Of a stretch of DNA of 20,361 nt, positions 16,001 through 20,361 are shown in pieces. This DNA comes from Crenothrix polyspora (GTDB taxonomy: Bacteria > Pseudomonadota > Gammaproteobacteria > Methylococcales > Methylomonadaceae). The notes below the pieces were generated by a model. That model searched no databases, was not told the DNA's origin, and saw only the letters and a program-made list of their open reading frames with translations. The stretch is from NCBI GenBank assembly GCA_945903675.1, contig CAMDOP010000021.1, positions 1 through 20,361 of the forward strand, read 5' to 3'. Position 1 is the stretch's first letter, and each line of letters opens with the position of its first letter. The position numbers were made by a program, and so were the translations under genes.

Positions 16001-18536
16001 CTCAATCCAGCAACAAAGTTGCGGTAGTGTTTTGTTAATAGTTCAGGCCTTGGTAAACAGCAAGCAAGCGCACACCTTAACCTTGGTTACCCGAGGAGCG
16101 CAAGCCGTTTATCATGAACAATTTGTGCAAACTCGTCTTAATTTGTTGCAAGCGCCACTACTGGGTTTATCTAAAGTTATAGCCTTGGAACATCCAGAAT
16201 TAAACTGCCTGCGTATCGACTTAGATCCTGAGGAAACCTCAACAGATGAAGCAAAACAGATCATTCAAGAATTATTTAGGAAAGTGCAAGCCCCAATAGC
16301 TGAAGATCAAATTGCCTATCGATTAGGACTACGATATGTGCCAAGACTGGAAAAGCGTAAGCAAGTCGAAGTTAGTCAGCAAAGACGATTACAATTGCAA
16401 GAATACGGCATCGACCAATTGCAATTGAAAGCAACTGAGATATCAGGGCCCAAAGTTGGTCAGTTACAAATTAATGTGACCGCCAGTGGACTTAACTTTA
16501 AAGACGTTTTACATGCACTAGGTATGCTTAAATATCCTAGTGCCCAAGCAGACATTCCTTTTGGCTTTGAATGTGCCGGTATTGTCGCTAGCGTGGGTGA
16601 TGAAGATAGTGGCTTTAAACGAGGCGACCGAGTCATGGCAGTATTGACGCCAGGCAGTATGGCCGACAGCGTCAATGTTGATACTCGCTACGTAATAAAA
16701 ACCCCAGATCAACTGAGCGATACCGAAGCAGCAGCGCTGCCCTTGGCTTATTTGACAGCGTGTTATGGGCTTGAAAAACTGGCTGAGCTTAAAGCAGGTG
16801 AGCGCATATTAATACATGCTGCCGCAGGTGGAGTAGGACAAGCTGCGATTCAAATAGCGCAATATCATGGCTTAGAAATTTACGCCACTGCCCATCCAGA
16901 CAAATGGCCGTTACTGCAAAGCCAAGGTCTTAAACATCTTTATCATTCACGGCAAGCCGATTATGCCGAGCGCATTCTAGAGAGCAGTTTGGGTAAAGGC
17001 GTTGATATTATTCTAAACAGCCTGACTGGGGATTTTATAGACGAAAACATCCGTTGCTTGGCTTTGAAAGGTCGTTACATAGAAATTGGTAAGCTCGGTA
17101 TCCTTACGCCAGAACAGATGCAGGAACAGCGGCCTGATTGCGATTATCGTATCTTTGATCTCGGTGAAGTTGGCCAGCAGCAGCCAGAACTCATTCAAGA
17201 ATTATTTCAAAGTTTGGGTGAGCGCCTGAGCCAACAGCAATTAAAACCCTTGCCAATGCACATTTATCCATTGGGAAGTGCAGCGGAAGCCTTTCAGTGC
17301 ATGTTACAGGCCAAGCACCAAGGTAAAATTGTTCTTAAGCACAGCTTAGGGCGCATCTTACCGCAACGTAGTTATTTAATTACCGGAGGCTTAGGTGGGC
17401 TGGGGCTTAAGCTCGCTGAATGGTTAATAGAGGAAGGTGCAACTCATATTGTACTTAACAGTTTGAACGTAGCTAATGACTCGATACAAGAGCAATTAAC
17501 AGCCTTACAACAAAAGGCCCAGGTTGAAGTCATAGTAGCCGATATAAGCGTTGAGCAAGAGGTACAGCGATTATTTAAACAACTGCAACAGATGAATACA
17601 CCTTTAGCGGGTATTATTCATGCGGCAGGAAGGTTAGATGACGGCATGTTGCAGCAACTAGATTGGGGACGGTTTACAGAGGTACTTAAACCCAAAGTCA
17701 ATGGCAGTTGGTATTTGCATCAATATAGTCAAGCGCATGCATTAGATTTTTTTATTGAGTTTTCGTCAGCAACGGCCTTATTGGGAGCCCCTGGACAAGG
17801 CAATTATGCGGCGGCTAATGCATTTCAAGATGCCTTAGCGCACTATCGTAAGATGCAGGGCTTATCGGCATTGAGTATTAATTGGGGACCTTGGGGCGAG
17901 GTAGGGATGGCTGCTCGGTTATCTTCTACTGCTGAAAACCATTGGCAAGCACAAGGTATAAAGGCGATTCAGCCTAAAGTTGCATTGAGTAAATTAAAGC
18001 AATTGTTGGACGTCGACGTTGCTCAACTTGCATTAGTGCAGGTCGATTGGCATTTGTATAGTCGACATTATTCATTAGCTTTACTTAATAATTTGATTCA
18101 AGAACAAGGTGCGCATATTAAACCTCAGCTCAATTTTATGTCGCAGCTTAATGCCTTGTCGGTTGAGCAGCAACGAGATTATCTTAATGAATGGTTGCGT
18201 GAATTAATTTGCTCGGTATTAGCATTACCTAAATCGACATTGATTGAACCTAGACAACGTTTATTTGATTTTGGCTTGGATTCTTTAATGGCTGTCGAGT
18301 TAAAAAATAGGTTGGAATATGCTATAGGCAAAAAATTGCGATCGACTTTGATTTTCGATTATCCAACCATGGAGACATTAGGTAATCATTTGGCTGAACA
18401 GTTATGGGCGGTTGACTATGAAAAACAAGCTCAGCCTACCGAACTAACTAAACCGGATTTATTTGAGCTTAGTAGTTTTTTAGATGCGTTGGAAAATATT
18501 TCTGATGATGAAATTACACAACAATTAATGAATTAG
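13044..18536 (+). CDS. type I polyketide synthase 2: AT-less KS-DH-ER-KR-ACP
   Basis: The ATG overlaps the previous stop by one base, implying translational coupling. Domains: N-terminal helical docking segment (1-28); KS, about 29-452 (Cys199, His334, His374); linker, about 456-585; DH, about 598-870 (His630 in an HxxxGxxxxP-like motif with Pro at the usual Gly, and Asp800 in DxxxQ); KR structural region, about 885-1100; ER, about 1118-1435 (HAAAGGVG at 1258-1265); KR, about 1442-1675 (GGLGGLG, LDD at 1531-1533 marking B-type, Tyr1588, Asn1592); ACP, about 1712-1785 (Ser1747 in GLDSL). No AT is present: neither GHSxGE nor the HAFH-type motif occurs. The KS-AT linker (YLLVLSAKS on) runs into the post-AT linker LPTYPFQRQRYWL (573-585) after about 120 residues, against about 430 in PKS 1. 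The module should fully reduce one extension, with an extender supplied in trans. The C-terminus is a probable docking tail ending ISDDEITQQL. Confidence 0.96.
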   Translation: MNDASAIRIVNALKSARQKILELQQGDSEAIAIIGIGCRFPGGIVSPESYWDLLEKGVDAVIETPPQRWDKQNYYHPEPNTPGFTNTTRAAYIDQVDQFDPQFFNISPREAVNLDPQQRLVLETAWEALERAGNIPDRLAGTKAGVFVGITANDYGQLSDEITRYDAYFNSGNSLNVAAGRLSYTLGYTGPSIAVDTACSSSLTAVHLACQSLKQHECRLALAGGVNLMLLVQNTIALSQAGMLSSDGRCKTFDASANGYVRGEGCGMVVLKRLSDAIADRDSVLAVIRGSAVNQDGPSGGLTVPNGISQQAVIEQALANAKVSPEMIDYVEAHGTGTPLGDPIEVNALAGVFGASHSSERPLAIGSVKTNIGHLESAAGIAGLIKLVLALQHQKIPKQLHYQTPNPHIDWDNLPIKVVDTEKPWPRGEKRRLAGVSAFGFSGTNAHIIVEESPVLNVEASLSEPCYLLVLSAKSDIALNALKQRYLDYLTAHPDVDMASVCYTAAVGRQHFNVRYALLAADVEQARQLLSGVDVSALWPNNSWQDISHRYIQGEKIDWLAVYKERKLTKLALPTYPFQRQRYWLAANTTANRSFKSGHSLLGSKIPSALRTIQYQSLLSPEQPRWLADHRLGPSIVFPATGYIELAIAAGKQLLQSEQLSVQNLNIKTALLIDSRISVQISLEAIEEGYRFSIASCPEKKLAEGQWIEHADGEIKLDTANEVENVNPAIKTAFSEIDTVASDIVDYYESFREQGLDYGPCFQGIRNFSVQDNVVTGLIALADTGMYEASHYLLHPALLDSCLQLLKAASKGNQQRYWPVALDQLRLYKSGVDAVYCQATVTDSGDYFSADLKLYNRQGLAVADLNRLMLRPVSAEQLRNQSERPLDNYHIIWQQLVKEPEITDTDQQRWMIFIDSGALADQLKEQLPNSIFVRRGSHYSRLDEQHCQIDPENAQDYQQLLSGYSDISGIVHVWSTGLIDVDNHISSIQQQSCGSVLLIVQALVNSKQAHTLTLVTRGAQAVYHEQFVQTRLNLLQAPLLGLSKVIALEHPELNCLRIDLDPEETSTDEAKQIIQELFRKVQAPIAEDQIAYRLGLRYVPRLEKRKQVEVSQQRRLQLQEYGIDQLQLKATEISGPKVGQLQINVTASGLNFKDVLHALGMLKYPSAQADIPFGFECAGIVASVGDEDSGFKRGDRVMAVLTPGSMADSVNVDTRYVIKTPDQLSDTEAAALPLAYLTACYGLEKLAELKAGERILIHAAAGGVGQAAIQIAQYHGLEIYATAHPDKWPLLQSQGLKHLYHSRQADYAERILESSLGKGVDIILNSLTGDFIDENIRCLALKGRYIEIGKLGILTPEQMQEQRPDCDYRIFDLGEVGQQQPELIQELFQSLGERLSQQQLKPLPMHIYPLGSAAEAFQCMLQAKHQGKIVLKHSLGRILPQRSYLITGGLGGLGLKLAEWLIEEGATHIVLNSLNVANDSIQEQLTALQQKAQVEVIVADISVEQEVQRLFKQLQQMNTPLAGIIHAAGRLDDGMLQQLDWGRFTEVLKPKVNGSWYLHQYSQAHALDFFIEFSSATALLGAPGQGNYAAANAFQDALAHYRKMQGLSALSINWGPWGEVGMAARLSSTAENHWQAQGIKAIQPKVALSKLKQLLDVDVAQLALVQVDWHLYSRHYSLALLNNLIQEQGAHIKPQLNFMSQLNALSVEQQRDYLNEWLRELICSVLALPKSTLIEPRQRLFDFGLDSLMAVELKNRLEYAIGKKLRSTLIFDYPTMETLGNHLAEQLWAVDYEKQAQPTELTKPDLFELSSFLDALENISDDEITQQLMN
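13758..13897 (+). repeat. KS-encoding segment, copy 1 of a 140-nt perfect direct repeat
   Basis: This stretch of the PKS 2 KS is identical base for base to 20222-20361 in PKS 3. It encodes the part from SQAGMLSSDGR to RDSV. The flanking sequence upstream, to about 13629, is also close to copy 2 with scattered substitutions, apart from a divergent patch just before the identical tract. The right limit is unknown because copy 2 runs into the window end. Confidence 0.95.
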
Positions 18537-18544
18537 GAGTTTTT

Positions 18545-19465
18545 ATGTTGCCAGATGTTTGTGAAACACGCGAAAGACTTTTACAGAATAAAATCGTTCA
18601 AATTATGAAACAAGGTGGTTATTGGGACGTAATCATGGATGGTGACGATTCATTAGCTAGAGTTAAAGTTTTTTTGAAAACCTTGGCAGGTGAAATACCA
18701 GCTATTGTTAATGAGATGCAAAAGCCAAATGTATTGCCAATTTTCCCAGGTCTTAATTATCGACCTGTGCATGATAAAACTGATTATCCTTGGACTGCAC
18801 AGCTAGAGCAAGCCTATGGCGTTATTCGGGAGGAAATTTTAAATGTACCGTCCGAATGTGATTTTTTAGGTTATGAAGGAGGATTAGCCGCAGAAAATAT
18901 GTGGTCGGTAGTTCCTATGTATTATATGGGTACGCCTATCCATTATTTTCAAAAATATTGTCCGAAAACCGTTGAAATTATAAATAGTTTACAGGGACAT
19001 TGTTTTGATTATCCTTGGGGAGATTGTTTGTTTTCACGCCAAGCTCCAGGCTCACATCTGATTGCTCATTGCAGTGTTGATTCCTTTAGGATTCGCGCCC
19101 ATTTAGGTTTGGATGTGCCTGCAAATTGTCAGATGAGGGTTAAAAACGAGTTATTAAACTGGCGTAACGGTGAAGTTTTAATTTTTGAAGATTCATTCGA
19201 GCACGAAGTATGGAATCGTAGCGATAAACCTCGAATTGTATTGATTATCGATTTTTGGCATCCTGATTTAACTCTTATTGAGAGGCAAGCTTTGATGGCA
19301 GGTTTTAGAAAGGCTGAAATGCGAGCATTGATGAGTGTGTTTCGATTGGGTGATCATCGTGATCGTTTTGAACATATGTTATTAACTGCATTTAAAAAAG
19401 AAGATAGTAATTTAGATCTGACGCATTATTGGCCAACAGCTGATAGTTTAGCTTCGTTAATATAG
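18545..19465 (+). CDS. aspartyl/asparaginyl beta-hydroxylase-like Fe(II)/2-oxoglutarate dioxygenase
   Basis: The C-terminal two thirds matches the Asp/Asn beta-hydroxylase fold. LNYRPVHDKTDYPWTAQLE (70-88) is the N-terminal signature; IAHCSVDSFRIRAHLGL (173-189) contains the first metal ligand His175 and Arg184; FEDSFEHEVWN (214-224) contains the second ligand His220; R230 is placed to bind 2-oxoglutarate. This family uses two histidines without the usual Asp ligand. Members hydroxylate a beta-carbon of Asp/Asn residues or, in biosynthetic clusters, of small-molecule or carrier-bound substrates. There is no signal peptide or TPR region, so it is cytoplasmic. The first 60 residues are not recognised. 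The Shine-Dalgarno TAGGAG (18534-18539) overlaps the PKS 2 stop, 5 nt before the ATG. Its place between two PKS genes suggests it oxygenates the growing chain or product; the substrate is unknown. Confidence 0.88.
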   Translation: MLPDVCETRERLLQNKIVQIMKQGGYWDVIMDGDDSLARVKVFLKTLAGEIPAIVNEMQKPNVLPIFPGLNYRPVHDKTDYPWTAQLEQAYGVIREEILNVPSECDFLGYEGGLAAENMWSVVPMYYMGTPIHYFQKYCPKTVEIINSLQGHCFDYPWGDCLFSRQAPGSHLIAHCSVDSFRIRAHLGLDVPANCQMRVKNELLNWRNGEVLIFEDSFEHEVWNRSDKPRIVLIIDFWHPDLTLIERQALMAGFRKAEMRALMSVFRLGDHRDRFEHMLLTAFKKEDSNLDLTHYWPTADSLASLI

Positions 19466-19480
19466 GGAATATCAATTCTG

Positions 19481-20361
19481 ATGGTAGAAGATACTTTATC
19501 GCAAAGAATGACCCAGCTTTCAGTAGCGAAGTTAGCCTTACTTGCTGAACAATTAGCTGATCAGAGAGAAATTATACAGGCTGAACCGATTGCTATTATA
19601 GGTTTGGGCGTTCGCTTTCCTGGTGGTATCAATACCTCCGAGCAATATTTTCAAGCTTTGATTGAAGGTCTTGACGCAATGAGGGAAGTCCCTGCGGATC
19701 ATTGGGATCATCTTGAATACTCTGCAACTGAACCAAATCAACTCGGAAAAATCACCAGTTCTGATGGTGGGTATTTAAAAGATATTTACGATTTTGATCC
19801 ACAGTTTTTTGGAATTTCACCGCGAGAGGCTATGTCGTTGGATCCTCAGCAACGTTTGCTGTTGGAAGTTGCTTGGGAAGCGTTAGAAAATGCGGGATTA
19901 TCAGCAGAGAAAATTTTTAATAGTCTGTCAGGTGTTTTTGTCGGCATAGGCGCATATGATCATGGTTTGAGACTTTTGGGTGCAGAGGATGTGACTGCTA
20001 TAGATGCATATTATGGCAGTGGTAATGCTTTTAGTGCAGCAGCCGGTCGATTATCTTATTTTTTGGGTTTCACTGGCCCTAGTATGGCGGTTGATACCGC
20101 CTGCTCATCTTCATTAACAGCGGTACATTTGGCTTGCCAAAGTCTTAAACAACGTGAGTGTCGTTTAGCTTTAGCGGGTGGTGTTAATTTAATGTTAGCG
20201 CCAGCATTGAGCATTAATTTTTCCCAAGCAGGAATGTTGTCTAGTGATGGTCGATGTAAGACCTTTGATGCCTCGGCGAACGGTTATGTCCGCGGCGAGG
20301 GTTGCGGCATGGTTGTTTTAAAACGCTTAAGTGATGCTATCGCAGATAGAGATAGCGTATT
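19481..20361 (+). CDS. type I polyketide synthase 3, N-terminal part (docking segment and KS)
   Basis: The frame is open from ATG 19481 to the window end (293 codons). TAGGGAA (19463-19469), overlapping the hydroxylase stop, is the likely ribosome-binding site with an 11-nt gap; an in-frame ATG at 19508 is a weaker alternative because it would cut the N-terminal helix. Residues 1-34 form a charged helical docking segment suited to receive the PKS 2 chain. The KS starts near residue 37 (IAIIGLGVRFPGG, with Val where Cys is usual), continues with FDPQFFGISPREA and LDPQQRLLLEVAWEALE, and has the active-site Cys208 in DTACSSSL. The two catalytic histidines and all later domains lie beyond the edge. 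It may be the next elongation module of the same pathway. The last 140 nt duplicate part of PKS 2. Confidence 0.96.
   Translation, partial: MVEDTLSQRMTQLSVAKLALLAEQLADQREIIQAEPIAIIGLGVRFPGGINTSEQYFQALIEGLDAMREVPADHWDHLEYSATEPNQLGKITSSDGGYLKDIYDFDPQFFGISPREAMSLDPQQRLLLEVAWEALENAGLSAEKIFNSLSGVFVGIGAYDHGLRLLGAEDVTAIDAYYGSGNAFSAAAGRLSYFLGFTGPSMAVDTACSSSLTAVHLACQSLKQRECRLALAGGVNLMLAPALSINFSQAGMLSSDGRCKTFDASANGYVRGEGCGMVVLKRLSDAIADRDSV
20222..20361 (+). repeat. KS-encoding segment, copy 2 of a 140-nt perfect direct repeat
   Basis: This is identical to 13758-13897 at a constant offset of 6464 nt. It begins inside the PKS 3 KS, after a divergent patch encoding APALSINF against LVQNTIAL in PKS 2, and reaches the window end, so the true repeat is probably longer. 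Confidence 0.95.

Noticed and set aside
15087..16005. Several short antisense ORFs within PKS 2
   Set aside because: They are antisense to the DH and KR structural regions, which have clear coding motifs on the plus strand.
13044..18536. Calling the whole cluster a trans-AT PKS
   Set aside because: PKS 1 carries a complete integrated AT with the catalytic motif, and PKS 2 retains ordinary cis-AT linkers, so loss of a single AT is the simpler reading.
19553..19741. Minus-strand ORF opposite the start of PKS 3
   Set aside because: It is antisense to the PKS 3 KS frame, which carries conserved motifs through the whole interval.
1..20361. CRISPR arrays, tRNA and rRNA genes
   Set aside because: No regularly spaced repeats were seen, and no tRNA- or rRNA-like sequence was recognised in the intergenic gaps, by eye only.

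Overview
The window looks like part of a moderately AT-rich gammaproteobacterial chromosome. A methane-oxidiser of the Methylococcales type is a guess, resting on remembered resemblance of the membrane cytochrome and the intergenic palindromes, and is not proven by the sequence. The left quarter holds ordinary chromosomal genes. The right two thirds is a type I modular polyketide synthase (PKS) locus that runs off the right edge.

Layout. At 1-260 (minus) is the 5' part of a DEAD-box RNA helicase. At 572-1477 is a multi-span membrane protein with one CXXCH haem-c site in its first extracytoplasmic loop. At 1661-2995 is tilS (tRNA-Ile lysidine synthetase). At 3183-5129 is a P1B-type heavy-metal ATPase with a TPC membrane motif and no N-terminal metal-binding domain. 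Two long intergenic palindromes sit at 1481-1583 and 3064-3131. At about 5136-6110 is a wreck of insertion sequences: a 5'-truncated IS30-family transposase (minus) abutting a truncated, frameshifted and internally deleted IS5-family transposase (plus). An unrecognised small ORF follows at 6159-6443, then an extremely AT-rich leader at 6444-6567.

The PKS locus starts at 6568, with all genes on the plus strand and tightly spaced (1-nt overlap, then 8-nt and 15-nt gaps), consistent with one operon. PKS 1 (2158 aa) is FAAL-ACP-KS-AT-KR-ACP: it should activate a free fatty acid as acyl-AMP, load it on its own ACP, extend it with malonyl and reduce to a beta-hydroxyacyl chain. PKS 2 (1830 aa) is KS-DH-ER-KR-ACP with no acyltransferase: the KS-AT linker runs almost directly into the post-AT linker. 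A 306-aa aspartyl/asparaginyl beta-hydroxylase-like Fe(II)/2-oxoglutarate oxygenase follows, then a third PKS opening with a KS, cut by the window end. Simple colinearity predicts a fatty acid lengthened by four carbons with a 5-hydroxyl, passed to the third synthase, with an oxygenase modifying the chain or a later residue.

The most notable observations are the clean loss of the AT from PKS 2, which must be served in trans, and a 140-nt stretch of perfect DNA identity between the KS regions of PKS 2 and PKS 3, which suggests recent recombination or gene conversion inside the cluster.
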